Assembly (NCBI GenBank): GCA_949987705.1
Contig: OX465283.1
Span: forward strand, 49,142,953-49,206,952
DNA: 64,000 nt
Origin: Thereva unica
Taxonomy: Eukaryota; Arthropoda; Insecta; Diptera; Therevidae
Reading direction: 5' to 3'
Shown here: positions 12,784-23,589 of the stretch, piece after piece
Layout of the letters: each line of letters opens with the position of its first letter
How positions within the stretch are numbered: the stretch's first letter is position 1
Program-made: the position numbers and the translations under genes
Notes under the pieces: model-generated
Database searches by the model: none
What the model was told of the DNA's origin: nothing
Seen by the model: the letters and a program-made list of their open reading frames with translations, nothing else

Positions 12784-13777
12784 AGTGATGAAACGATTAT
12801 CACTTAGCGATTACGATAACGATTACAATTATCAGCCACAATAATCGACGATTACGATTACGATTATTGCAACATTTTGTATATTTTAAATAAAACATAT
12901 TTTAAAGTTAAGGAAATGTGTTACAATATTACAAAATTTAGTATTCAAAATTTAAATATTACAAACACAACACTTCTAAATTGTCAGCCTGTTTTTAATC
13001 GGTCTGAATCAAGCCGGCAATCGAAAGCAACCTCCTAGATGCGACACTGGAAGGCTTTAAACACAAATACTTTTGCGATTTCTCGCAAAAACAAGGGTGG
13101 TAGCACGTAAATTGTTTCAATCGACCTCTTCATACAAAAATTCAAGTTTTACAAATATATTTTTGCATGAGAAGGTCGTTTGAAACAACTTTACGTGCTA
13201 CCACCCCTGGGTATTGTGTGGCCATTTCCCAAAACTGAAAAATGTCGGCATCTTCCAGTAGGTTGGATGATTTGATACACGAGTCAACTTCTTCTATGGC
13301 TGGATTACCTACATATAAAAAGCATAAATAGTCGCGTTGTCTTTGAAATTTAAAAAAAAGAGGCTCATTCATTTCTGTGTCATCAACTATATCATTGCAG
13401 ATACCCCAGATACTGTTTTACTGGTGGAGAGCTGAGCAACAGAAACTTCACTATTTAAATTTGACAGTACTAATATGCTCTGAGCAGAAAATGTAAAAAA
13501 CCAGCCAAACCTGTTTGCCGACTATGCGAACGGGACTGGGAGCTCCCTAAGCTGTCGAAGGAGAGTTCCTAATGGGTTCGGATACATCATGTAAGGGTGT
13601 AATCTATAAAACGCATTTATAAAGGTTGTTAACGAGAATTTAAACAAAATTTATTTTAAAATACTTTTCATAGATAATCGACAAATAATCGCAATGATAA
13701 TCGACGATTACGATTAATCGTTAAATACTGATAATCATCGATTACGATTAATCATAATCGAAATCGTTTCATCACTA
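12784..13777 (-). mobile_element. hAT-type DNA element relic
   Basis: The ends are AGTGATGAAACGATT and its inverse (AATCG...TTTCATCACTA). They are flanked by near-identical 8-bp sequences, GTTATTTT on the left and GTTATTAT on the right, and the paralogous empty site reads GTTATTAT once. The minus strand retains C-terminal hAT transposase sequence. EEVDSCIKSSNLLEDADIF and FWEMATQYPG lie at about 13325-13207. After a nested insertion, KPSSVASRRLLSIAGLIQTD follows at about 13060-12990; this corresponds to the conserved SSVASER-type block of hAT dimerisation domains. Stops follow. The termini are dense in AATCG repeats. The element is dead but still diagnostic. Confidence 0.8.
13095..13206. mobile_element. 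112-bp palindromic mini-element inside the hAT relic
   Basis: GGGTGGTAGCACGTAAATTG at the left is mirrored by the right end (TTTACGTGCTACCACCC on the plus strand). The arms reach nearly to the centre, so almost the whole element folds back. It splits the hAT transposase reading frame between its WEMATQYPG and SSVAS blocks, so it inserted later than the hAT copy. Confidence 0.7.
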
Positions 13778-13805
13778 GTTATTATGCACAAATGATACAA
13801 TAACC

Positions 13806-13850
13806 CAAGTAAAAATATAAGATGGCCTTACAACGGGCGAACACTGGCCA
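13806..13850 (+). repeat. Dispersed repeat module M1, copy 2
   Basis: AAGTAAAAATATAAGATGGC followed by CTTACAACGGGCGAAC. Part of the larger repeat described for 12690-13905. Confidence 0.7.
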
Positions 13851-13989
13851 CTTGGGAGCTCATATGGGCTCACGACGCCACAACTTGTCAAAATGATTTA
13901 AATGGCGGAGAACTGAGCTAATCCGGCGCTGATCCGGTCCCTAAAATATGCGTGACAAAAAAAAAATACCGAAAAACCGAACAAAAAAA

Positions 13990-14373
13990 GCAAAATCAGT
14001 GAAAACAAAAATCAACGCAGTCTAACGGCAAGGCTTCGTCGCCCTTTAATAGACAAGACTCGCGCCCGACGAATGGCACAAGTAAGTACTCTTGCTCCCC
14101 ACCCCTCAATCGATTCTCGGGCCAGCAAGTGTCGTCGCGGCCAAAATCTGTCGGTCGATGAAATTTGCCCCGTCTCAAAAGGCATAACACTTTGGGGAAA
14201 TTTTATTGACTGGTTGCGACAAATGGGGGCAAAATCGAACCGTCACCTCCACGTGGTGTCCCCTGGATAACCAAATAACGACGGTGGTAGCGAGTGTGAG
14301 ACGCTATATTCTCGCCTACCAGCGAACGATTAGCAACTCTTCCTGCCATTAACATTTTGCTATGGAACCAACG
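13990..14373 (+). pseudogene. Possible 5' end of an RTE-like LINE
   Basis: Composition changes to GC-richer, and the segment CACCTCCACGTGGTGTCCCC resembles the 5' leader of the RTE-like relic upstream of 2569 (CCCGTGGTGGCCCCTGGGG on the minus strand). It joins directly to the inverted repeat at 14374. No endonuclease coding follows. A 65-codon frame (14073-14270) shows no domain. Weak call. Confidence 0.3.
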
Positions 14374-14521
14374 CACAGTGGGGCTCGCTCATAGAAGGTT
14401 CTGCTCAAAACTCAATTTTCAAAATGTGGAAATTTTTCAAAAAAAATTGTATCATCGTAGTTGTAATAATGTATCTGATCACGTGTTAAAATATTAAGTC
14501 GCTAACTGCTATGAGTCATCG
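14374..14521 (+). repeat. Left arm of a 148-bp inverted repeat pair, 5.8 kb apart
   Basis: CAGTGGGGCTCGCTCATAGA through ACTGCTATGAGTCATC is the inverted relative (about nine in ten bases identical by eye) of 20325-20474. The two arms enclose the repeat mosaic between 14.5 and 20.3 kb. Confidence 0.85.
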
Positions 14522-15126
14522 AGCTCATGAGCATAAAGTTCATAGTTTAGGCAAAATAGTACTTCTGCGAAGCGGGAATGCCAGTTTATGCGCGATATAA
14601 AAACATTAATTTCTAACGTTTAACGATAAAATCTATGGAAGTGTATTATGTCGGTGATTAGGCAAGGTATGTTAATTCTTATTTAATTTTGTATTATATG
14701 ATAAGTTCATTAGTTTATGATACAGGGCTTAAAATTTGTGGTAGTGTATATTTTTTCGTAGGAGGTTCTTTAAATGACATATTCTCTAAAATGCGCATAG
14801 TTCTATTTTTGATTCTTTTTGAAGTTAACTTCTTTAGGCGCGTTTTGAAAAATATTATGAGAGTGAATTTTGAGGATTTCGCAACGCAACGCAACGGAGG
14901 ATATGGGCGAAGGGGTGGAGGCAATGGAGGGCAAGCATTTCAACTTCCATTCTTCATGCGCACTGGGATTATCATTATTATGCACGATATACAGAAAACG
15001 AAGGTAATGTAAAAGCGACGGCAGCTTCGAATACCGTAAAAAATGGGCGCCTGGTGACGTCAGCCGTAATGCTGGAACAACAACAACAGCTTCGATTTTA
15101 TATGGGAAGTGTCCCCCACATGACAT
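14522..15126. other. No recognised gene; partial duplication
   Basis: Around 14885-14950 the text GGGCGAAGGGGTGGAGGCAA followed by TGGAGGGCAAGCATTTCAAC is related to 19480-19520, another hint that this block and the 19.4-kb block are duplicates. Confidence 0.4.
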
Positions 15127-15433
15127 CATGAACGTCAAGCTAGCGGCGAAGCTAGCGGGGGTTGCACTGAAAAGCGGCGAAGTTAAAACTCAACTCTATT
15201 TAAAAATAAAAAGCTAATGTCCCTCATTTAAATTATTTGTTTTATGTTTTATTTATGAACCATGGAACTACTATCCTGAAATTTTTACACAATCTTCCTC
15301 ACACATACAGATACATAAAACAAATAATTTAAATGAGGGACATTAGCTTTTTATTTTTAAATAGAGTTGAGTTTTAACTTCGCCGCTTTTCAGTGCAACC
15401 GCCGCTAGCTTCGCCGCTGGCTTGACGTTCATG
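15127..15433. mobile_element. Fold-back TIR element, 307 bp
   Basis: Arms of about 120 bp (15127-15248 and 15312-15433) begin and end with CATGAACGTCAAGC / GCTTGACGTTCATG. They run inward through GCGGCGAAGC, AAGCGGCGAAGTTAAAACTC and ACTCAACTCTATTTAAAAAT to ATTTGTTTTATGT. The spacer contains ATGAACCATGGAACTACTAT. The spacer plus right arm recurs at 18214-18405. Non-coding. Confidence 0.85.
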
Positions 15434-16353
15434 TATCGATTACTAATGTCCAACTCTATTAATAACGACATTAAGCTCATTCTAGAGTGGGGAAAGGAGA
15501 ATCGTGTTGAATTCAACTCCGACAAAACCAAGTACTGTCTTATCTCCAAAAAGAAGCTCAACACCTCTCCACCCTTGATAGTGGATGGAGTTCAACTAAT
15601 GGCCGACCCATCTTTACACATCTTAGGCGTGACATTAGCGAAAGACTTGCGATGGAATGACCACATATTCCAAATCGCCAAACAAGCATCCCAGTGCTTG
15701 GGATTTCTTAAGAGGTGCAAGTTCCTCCTCCAGCCATCGGCCCGTGCTGTTATTTATAAATCCTACATTCGGCCTCTTCTCGAATATAACTCCCTAGTTT
15801 GGGGCGGCGCCCCAATAACCACCTTGGCATGGTTAGATAAGGTGCAAAAAAGGGCGCTCAAGTTAATTGATGACGACACCGCCTGCTCCACCATCGACCC
15901 CTTGAGCCACCGTAGGAATGTAGCAGCACTGACAAAATTTTATCGCTACTATCATAGTGACTGTTCCTCCGAGTTAAACGCTCTCCTGCCTCCACGGCAA
16001 TCTTATACCCGCAACACCAGATTAGCCCACTCGTCTCATTCCCTTCACCTGCAACTACCCCTTTCACGCACTCAACAAGATATGAATTCGTTTGTTAATA
16101 GAACAACTCGACTGTGGAATAACCTCTCGCAGTCAGTATTTCCAAACTCCTACAACACCCAAGAGTTCAAACGCAGGGTTCATCACCACCTTCATCAATA
16201 CCCCCCCGTACCTTTTAATCCTTAACCTATACCCTCCACCGTACTAAGCTTACTGCTAGACATTGCACCATGACGTGACAAATGACATGACGGACTAGTA
16301 GTACAAAGGGTGACTCCTAAGCTTAGCACTGCCACATAAAAAAAAAAAAAAAA
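15434..16353 (+). pseudogene. LINE 3' end with poly-A (CR1/Jockey-like)
   Basis: A long open frame to 16225 encodes the thumb and C-terminal region of a non-LTR reverse transcriptase: VEFNSDKTKYCLISKKK, ILGVTLAKDLRWNDHI, YIRPLLEYNSLVWGGAP, then a basic C-terminus ending near RRVHHHLHQYP. The apparent start codon at 15422 lies in the neighbouring fold-back element, so it is not a real start. A 3' UTR of about 110 bp ends in a poly-A run (16338-16353). The frame is intact over about 265 codons, which suggests a younger copy than the other LINE relics, but the whole 5' half (including the catalytic palm) is missing. Sequence resembling its 3' UTR (GACATTGCACCATGA) recurs at 55300. Confidence 0.85.
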
Positions 16354-17625
16354 CTTGGAATCGATTACGTGGAATCAATTTCCTGGAATCGATTACCTGG
16401 AATTAATAAAGGAATCGATTACCTGGAATCGATTACATGGAATCCATAAAGGAATCAATTACTTTATCGATTACCTGAAAGAATAGATTCCTTGGAATCA
16501 ATGAAAGAATCAATTACCTGGAATCAATGAAAGAATCGATAATCTGGAATCAATGAAAGAATCGATTACTTAGAATCAATGAAAGAATCGATTCCCTAGA
16601 ATCAATGAAAGAATCGATTCCTTGGAATCAATGAAAGAATCGATTCCTTGGAATCAATGAAAGAATCGATCCCTTAGAATCAATGAAAGAATCGATTCCC
16701 TGGAATCAATGAAATAATCGATTCCTTGGAATCAATGAAAGAATCGATTCCTTGGAATCAATGAAAGAATCGATTCCTTGGAATCAATGAAAGAATCGAT
16801 TCCCTGGAATCAATGAAAGAATCGATTCCTTGGAATCAAGAAAGAATCGATTCCCTGGAATCAATGAAAGAATCGATTCCCTGGAATCAATGAAAGAATC
16901 GATTCCTTGGAATCAATGAAAGAATCGATTCCCTGGCATCAATGAAAGAATCGATTCCTTGGAATCAATGAAAGAACCGATTCCCTGGAATCAATGAAAG
17001 AATCGATTCCTTGGAATCAATGAAAGAATCGATTCCTTGGAATCAATGAAAGAATCTATTCCCTGGAATCAACGAAAGAATCGATTCCCTGGAATCAATG
17101 AAAGAATCGATTCCCTGGAATGAATGACAGAATCGATTCCCTGGAATCAATGAAAGAATCGATTCCTTGGAATCAATGAAAGAATCGATTCCTTGGAATT
17201 AATGAAAGAATGGATTCCCTGGAATCAATGAAAGAATCGATTCCTTGGAATCAATGAAAGAATCGATTCCCTGGAATCAATGAAAGAATCGATTCCTTGG
17301 AATCAATGAAAGAATCAATTACCTGGAATCAATGAAAGAATCGATTCCCTGGAATCAATGAAAGAATCGATTCCTTTTAATCAATGAAAGAATCGATTCC
17401 CTGAAAACAATGAAAGAATCGATTCCTTGGAATCAGTGAAAGAATCGATTCCTTGGAATCAATGAAAGAATCGATTCCCTGGAATCAATGAAAGAATCGA
17501 TTCCCTGGAATCAATGAAAGAATCGATTCCTTGGAAACAATGAAAGAATCGATTCCTTGGAATCAATGACAGAATCGGTTCCCTGGAATCAATGAAAGAA
17601 TCGATTGCTTGGAATCAATGAAAGA
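16354..17625. repeat. Satellite block A, 26-bp unit
   Basis: About 45 units of a 26-bp motif, GAATCGATTCCTTG joined to GAATCAATGAAA, after a short irregular lead-in (16354-16500). Point variants and rare one-base length changes occur between units. The 26-mer is a 14-mer plus a 12-mer derived from the same core (GAATCRATT). It begins immediately after the LINE poly-A. Confidence 0.95.
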
Positions 17626-18212
17626 ATCGATTACCTGGAATCGATTACCTGGAATCGATTACCTGGAATCGATTACCTGGAATCGATTACCCGGAATCGA
17701 TTACCTGGAATCGATTACCCGGAATCGCTTATTCGGAATCGATTACCCGGAATCGATTACCTGGAATCGATTACCTGGAATCGATTGCCTGGAATCGATT
17801 ACCTGGAATCGATTACCTGGAATCGTTTACCTGGAATCGATTACCTGGAATCGATTACCTGGAATCGATTACCTGGAATCGATTACCTGGAATCGATTAC
17901 CTGGAATCGATTACCTGGAATCGATTACCTGGAATCGTTTACCTGGAATCGATTACCTGGAATCGATTACCCGCAATCGATTACCTGGAATCGATTACCT
18001 GGAATCGATTACCAGGAATCGATTACCTGGAATCGTTTACCTGGAATCGATTACCTGGAATCGATTACCTGGAGTCGAATACCTGGAATCGATTACCTGG
18101 AATCGATTACCTGGAATCGATTACCTGGAATCGATTACCTTAGAATCGATTACCTGGAATCGATTACCAGAAATCCATTACCTGGAATCGATTACCTAGA
18201 ATCGATTACCTT
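17626..18212. repeat. Satellite block B, 14-bp unit
   Basis: About 42 units of GAATCGATTACCTG, continuous with block A and sharing its GAATCGATT core. Because three units make 42 bp, long open frames (17605-18237 and 17609-18199) encode a repeated ESITWNRLPGIDYL peptide. I regard these as by-products of the satellite, not genes. Confidence 0.95.
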
Positions 18213-18213
18213 T

Positions 18214-18405
18214 ATGTTTTATGTTAGTTATGTTTAGTTTTATTTATGAACCATGGAACTACTATCCTGAAATTTTTACACAATCTTCCTCACACATACA
18301 GATACATAAAACAAATAATTTAAATGAGGGACATTAGCTTTTTAGAGTTGAGTTTTAACTTCGCCGCTTTCAGTGCAACCGCCGCTAGCTTGAAGTTCAT
18401 GAGGC
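18214..18405. mobile_element. Partial second copy of the 15127-15433 fold-back element
   Basis: Contains the spacer (ATGAACCATGGAACTACTAT) and right arm (AATGAGGGACATTAGCTTTT) of the element at 15127, with a small internal deletion (about 11 bp) and no left arm. The satellite abuts it where the left arm should be. Confidence 0.8.
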
Positions 18406-18526
18406 TATGGATAGGGAAATAAATTTCATGTTCGAGTCATCAGCCAAGCGTAATTTTGGTTTTTAGTGGGCCTAGGAAGATTCGTAGTGTTTATTGTGTG
18501 CTGTTTGTGGGTGAGGAGTTTTACTG

Positions 18527-19222
18527 GATGGAAGGCAATTTCTCTCACTCGTAGTGTAATATCTTAGACGCGCCAAGTTTTTAACTTGTAAAAAGTGGCA
18601 AAATATTGTATTTTAGTATTTTTTCCTCCACGTGCATTACCGGTGATAAGTTAGTTAGTGATCCGAGTGAATAAATTGAAAGAAATTGATAAGGTGACCA
18701 GTTTTGTTTTCATTCATGGTGGTTTTGTCGTGTTAATTTAGGGAAAAAATGTTGGATTTATGTGGTAATGGAATTAAAAGTGAATTTAAAATGGTTAAAA
18801 ATTACGGAATAGTTATTAAAACATAAGTGCAAGTACCACCACACAACATGAATAACAATAACTTTTGAACTTTTTCCTACACATTTTTCTGCTTTAATAT
18901 TTAAAAAAATATTCTTTAACAAGGTTTAGTCACTTTAAATTCACTTTTAACTCAATAACCACACAAATTCAACTTTTTTGCCCTAAAATAACTCGACAAA
19001 GCCACAACGAATGTATACAAAATTGGTCACTTTCACAATTAAACCATTAAAACATATTGATTCACTCAATTTTTTGAAATTGTTTTAATTCAATCACTGA
19101 AACACTAATCACTGGTAATCCAGGTGCAGAAAAAAGTGATACAATATTTTACAACTTAAAATAAACTAAAAAACTTGGCTCCACTATGTTATTACACGAG
19201 AAATGTCATCCATTCAAGCAAA
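18527..19222. repeat. Diverged long inverted repeat, arms about 270 bp
   Basis: 18527-18795 and 18930-19222 are inverted relatives. Examples on the left arm are AAAATATTGTATTTTAGTAT, GGTGACCAGTTTTGTTTTCA and TTAAAAGTGAATTTAAAATG; each has a recognisable counterpart on the opposite strand of the right arm. The arms differ by many substitutions and small indels, so the fold-back is old. No coding sequence seen. Confidence 0.7.
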
Positions 19223-19276
19223 TGTAGGATCGGCACCGGCTGCTTCCAGGCCTGTAGCTACGATGGGTTTGCTGGA

Positions 19277-19466
19277 GGCCCTATCAGAACCTCAAATATG
19301 CAGCGTACTGCAAATTAAAGACATGTTATGAACATGCAGCACGCTGCTTTGTTTGTCATTTTACCAGCCTCAGCCAATTGAAATACTTTTGATTGCAGCG
19401 TGCTGCATTCTCATCTCATGCTCTAATTTGCTGCACGCTGCCAATTTTGATGTTCTGATACGGCCT
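19277..19466. repeat. Inverted repeat with GCAGCRTRCTGC motifs
   Basis: CTATCAGAACCTCAAATATG and GCAGCGTACTGCAAATTAAA on the left are mirrored by TTTGCTGCACGCTGCCAATT and GATGTTCTGATACGGCC on the right. Each arm contains two short palindromes of the form GCAGC-N2-GCTGC. About 70-bp arms, imperfect. Confidence 0.6.
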
Positions 19467-20324
19467 GCGGACGACATAGGCGAAGAGGTAGAGGCTATGG
19501 AGAGCAAGCATTGCAACTCCAATCCTTTAGCTATTAAGTTTATTATTATATGGTCATATGAAAATTCGTAGCCAAAGTCCGTTCACGATGTCCATGGGTG
19601 AGGAGGTTTTTACCCAGAGGCTATGGAGGGAAATAAATTACATATCCTAGTTTTCAGCTAAAGCCGGCTCTAAACGATGCTATGAGCACTTTCCAACGTT
19701 GGACGTTTGATGGTGGAATGCATTGTGTGGCCGCTACTCGAACTACAAATGTCCAATGTCAAGCGTCCAACGATGGACAGGTTCGGAGTGTTGTCAGTCA
19801 AACGTTGGAAGCGCTGATGCTGTATTTGCCGATACATTCATGTCCTTAGTATGAAACTCTTCGTATCATATTTCTATTACCCTAACCCACTCAATTTGGT
19901 TGAGTAACAACTAAAAGAAGAAGCTAGGGAAGTGAGCAGAATTTGGAAGTGACGTTTATTTCAGTAGTGGCAAAGGAAGTAGAATGAATCTACCCAAGGT
20001 CGATGAACCCACAGGTGAGTTACGAGAGCATACCGGCAAAATGAGTCTACACAACGCCTGGAATTTGTGGCAGAGGACACAGACGATGTCCTTTTGGATT
20101 GCCGGAGATTAGCCGAGCAAACTGCTGCACTGTAACCTACAGCTAAAGGCACGGCTAAGAGCAACGAACGTCTTAGACTATAATGGTACGATCGTTTGAT
20201 CTACTGACTAAAGTCCATCTTAAGATAATTGTAATTAGGCCTAATGACCCAACTAGTTGGTGATTTTAGTTAGGATTAGAATACGGTATAACCGACAGCC
20301 TTGAGCGTGTCGGCATCATAATAC
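19467..20324. other. No recognised gene; short duplicated segment
   Basis: AGAGGCTATGGAGGGAAATA at 19617-19665 is a direct relative of 18411-18470. An AACGTTGGAC / GTCCAACG set near 19690-19810 forms small inverted repeats. The short frames here are not convincing. Confidence 0.4.
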
Positions 20325-20474
20325 TCGATGACTCATAGCAGTCAGCGACTTAATATTTTTACACGTGATCTGGTACATTATTACAACTACGATGATACAA
20401 TTTTTTTTGAGAAATTTCCACATTTTGAAAATTGAGTTTTGAACAGAACCTTCTATGAGGGAGCCCCACTGTGG
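20325..20474 (-). repeat. Right arm of the 148-bp inverted repeat pair
   Basis: Inverted relative of 14374-14521 (see there). Its outer edge joins the RTE-like endonuclease relic, just as the left arm joins an RTE-like leader. Confidence 0.85.
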
Positions 20475-20475
20475 C

Positions 20476-21225
20476 AACGACAGAGCTTGGGACTGGACAG
20501 ATTTCACGGAGACCACCAGCAAACGTACCAAGGCTAACGATTTGAACTTACTTTCATGGAATGTAAGAACACTATACCAACCCGGTAAGCTAAAAATTCT
20601 CCTAGATGAATTGGCAAAATACAGAGTGGGCATAGCGGCCATCCAGGAGAAGAGGACTGGACAGGGAATATTTGAAAAAAGAACACATTACATATTTTAT
20701 AGCTGCAAAGAAAGAGACCACATATTAGGTACAGCATTCATTGTACGAAAGGAAATAAAGCACCTCGTCAAAGGGTTTGAAGCCATAGATGAAAGAATGT
20801 GAAAAATTCGTTTAAGGGGCAAATTCTTCAATTAGTTAATAATAAATATACATGCTCCTACCGAAGAGAAACGGACGAGGAAAAGGAGATGTTTTATGAC
20901 TCTTTAGAGAGAGTATACAAAAACTGTCCTCGTCATGACATAAAGATGGTCATTGGAGATGTCAATGCAAAAATAGGACGAGAAGCAGCGTTTCAGCCGA
21001 CAATCGGAAAGTTTAGCTTGCATGAACACCGCAATGATAATGGATTAAGACTAATAACCTTTACCATGGCGCAAAATATGATCATATCCAGCACCAAATT
21101 CCAGCATAAGGATAATTAAAAAAGCAACCTGGAAGCCGCCAGATGGTGTAACCAACAACGCAATTGCTTGCCCTTATAGACGCAACCCACCAATCCAATG
21201 TGCTTGATGTGAGATCATAGCGCGG
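20476..21225 (+). pseudogene. RTE-like LINE relic, endonuclease domain
   Basis: APE-type endonuclease in two pieces. From 20548 it reads LLSWNVRTLYQPGKLK, VGIAAIQEKRTGQGIF, and HYIFYSC up to 20802, where an in-frame stop follows DERM. From about 20815 the frame continues with CSYRRETDEEKEMFYDSLER, VIGDVNAKIGREAAF and NGLRLITFTMAQNMI, and degraded text continues to about 21225 (NVLDVRS). It ends before any reverse transcriptase. Catalytic-region motifs (AIQE, GDVNAK) are recognisable. It is dead through the stop and further stops near 21117. Confidence 0.85.
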
Positions 21226-23085
21226 CGCAAATATAGAATCTGGGGCGGGTTCGTGTATGGCGAACGACGATAGTCGAACGAAAAAAAATTGAAGTCGAAA
21301 AATTTTGGCGACGAAAATTTTAGCGTTCGCGTAAGTCGAAAGAAAATTGTTCGTGTCCTAATGCAAAAACTCGATAACCCAAGACCTTTCGAGTGCCTTT
21401 CGTCGGCTTCAGGCGAAAATTTTGCTGTAACTCGATTTTTGCGGTTCGCTCCACATTAACTATGATGTAACTCGATGTTATGTCAAAATCAACTAGGGTT
21501 ATCCAATTGAGCCTGTAACCTCTTTTACAAAACAGTGAGATGACGGTAGACATCCGTCCTAGATCCTTAAATTTTTAAAGGTAATTGTGGCTAGGAGATC
21601 GGACTCCTTCCTGCTAGAGGATCATCTTCATCTTCAGTTATTGTTGCTATCCATAATTACATTTCCCAAGGGCGTTTGTGTACATTTCCATGGATTACAA
21701 AGAAAATTATATATTATACGGATAAAATTTGATTTCCGAAAAACCGGGCTTGTGTAGGGCCACACCACAACGAGGTACTGCCACTGTCAATTACAAATGT
21801 TATCATGAAATGAAGGCACCAGCTTACTTATATTAACACATTTGACATACTTCATCTCTACCTTTTAGACTTATGGATAAAATTCAATTCACTTAGTAAA
21901 TAAATATTCCATTACTGTCATATAACTTTCCAACTCTGTCGAAACTTCTACTGAAACTTTTTTAATATAGGAAATTGTTCATACACAACACCAACCAGCA
22001 CCCAAGGAAAATAGATAAGAATCCACTTAAATCTGGGGAAAAAAATTATTATATAAGCGTAAAATGTGAACCAAACAACAAAGAATACGAAGTCGCCTTT
22101 CATAAGAAGTTTCAAGTTTAGCAACTAAAGGTCACAAAGGATTATTGTAGGGCATAAAGAAATTTTCTCGTTTATTTAAGGATAAAGTAGGATCTCGTTG
22201 GATATTTCACAAAAGAAAAAATTGACGTTTTCACACCCAGGGATTTGTTATCAAATGATACTGAAACTGATATTAATTCTGTTAAAATTGGATGGAAGTT
22301 TCGTTTTATGAACTTGTATCTTAATTTTTTAATAAACTCTGTTTTTTAGCATACTAGAAGGGTAAAGTAGTTGATGTAGTTGCCTGGAAATATAAAAAGA
22401 AACAAAAATGTTATCGTGGTCATAGTAGCTTGACTGATAACATGGAAAATGATCACCAAATGAACGAACGAAGTGAAATGTTCACTGAACGAACTTCGAA
22501 TCAAGGTTGGATAGAGGATAGAAGGTAGGTCGCTTGATTGTAAATTGGAAGACGAGATCGAATTATGCACGAACGAAGCTTCGTGGCTTGAAAGCGCTGC
22601 TCTCACGTTTGTTGAACACATAATTGTAACTGTGCTGATCAGCAACCTGGGAAACAAGTATCCATAAGAATTAAAGTCAACGAAGGCTGTTTTCAAGGCA
22701 CCAGTGTAAACGAGTTGTGCTCAAAGTGCGGTTAAATGTTTGACTTGTAGATTATGGTTGCTAGTTGTACCATGGGTTGCTGGTTGAAGGAAAAACCTCG
22801 CGAGAAAACGAAGTTGCTTGTTTGGTGATTTGAACTATGTGGTCTTTTCATCGCAGGAAATTGGTTACTGTTAAACCTACATATTGAGAGAAGGATTAGT
22901 CGTTAGATCCAAACCGATCAATGAAACAAGAAGCACAACACAGAAATCATTTTTTGGAGACTAGGCAGTCCTTACTTCGTTTTAAATGCGTTAACTTCAG
23001 CACGACTCGTGTGGCCCCATTCAAGAATGCGTTCAATGTCTCCTTCTGACTTGGAAATGGGGTTTCGTTCATTAAGACAAGGTCT
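21226..23085. other. No recognised gene
   Basis: AT-rich with repeated GTTCG / CGAAC words near 21250-21450 and 22440-22620. A 116-codon minus frame (22346-22696) and others show no family motif. Confidence 0.45.
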
Positions 23086-23267
23086 AAAGGCTGAAACAGA
23101 TAGCTCCGTTCTGCTTCGTTCGTTTGTTCCTCCCGTTCTTTTCGTTCGTCTTCAATTTTCTACGTTCATCCTGATGTTGACACACCGAAGCTATGTGATT
23201 CAGTCTTTAACGAAAGAACGAAAGCGACGAACGAACGAAGGGGACCGGAGTTATCTGTTTCAGCCTT
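23086..23267. mobile_element. MITE, about 182 bp
   Basis: AAAGGCTGAAACAGATAGCT at the left is mirrored by the right end (AACTCCGG.../ATCTGTTTCAGCCTTT orientation). The interior consists of GTTCGTTCG / CGAACGAACG repeats in opposite orientations, so the whole unit folds back. Confidence 0.75.
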
Positions 23268-23589
23268 TATATTAACGAAAATATAGCAGTAACGCAGAGC
23301 TACGCCATTAATGAAGCCGTGAAATTAGTTCGAGGAACTATGTTATGATATACCGTACATAGTCTTTTTTGCGAACGATGGAGAATCATTAAGAGGCCGG
23401 AAGAATGACTTCTAGGCACAACTGACTTAATCCGCAAAAAATTGTGAATTGATAAAATGCAAAAACTACAAGCCATTCTTTTTGGGTCTGTCATGTCGTT
23501 TAGGGCATGGTGTAATCTGTAGTAGTAAGCTTAGTTTAAAGGATAGAGGAAGTTAGAGAGGGTCTCAGAACTGCTCGATAAGATGTCGA

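Larger units (their letters stand above)
12690..13905. repeat. Dispersed repeat copy interrupted by a hAT relic
   Basis: The flanks 12690-12783 and 13778-13905 together match, inverted, the continuous sequence 54640-54850. The matching text includes TTTAGGTATTTTGACGCCCC, TTTTTATGCGCCCTTAA, then TTATTATGCACAAATGATAC and the M1 module. The uninterrupted copy at 54.7 kb is therefore the empty-site state. Confidence 0.8.

Noticed and set aside
17605..18237. 210- and 196-codon frames with a repeated 14-residue peptide
   Set aside because: They are produced by the 14-bp satellite being open in two frames; no start context, signal or flanking exon.
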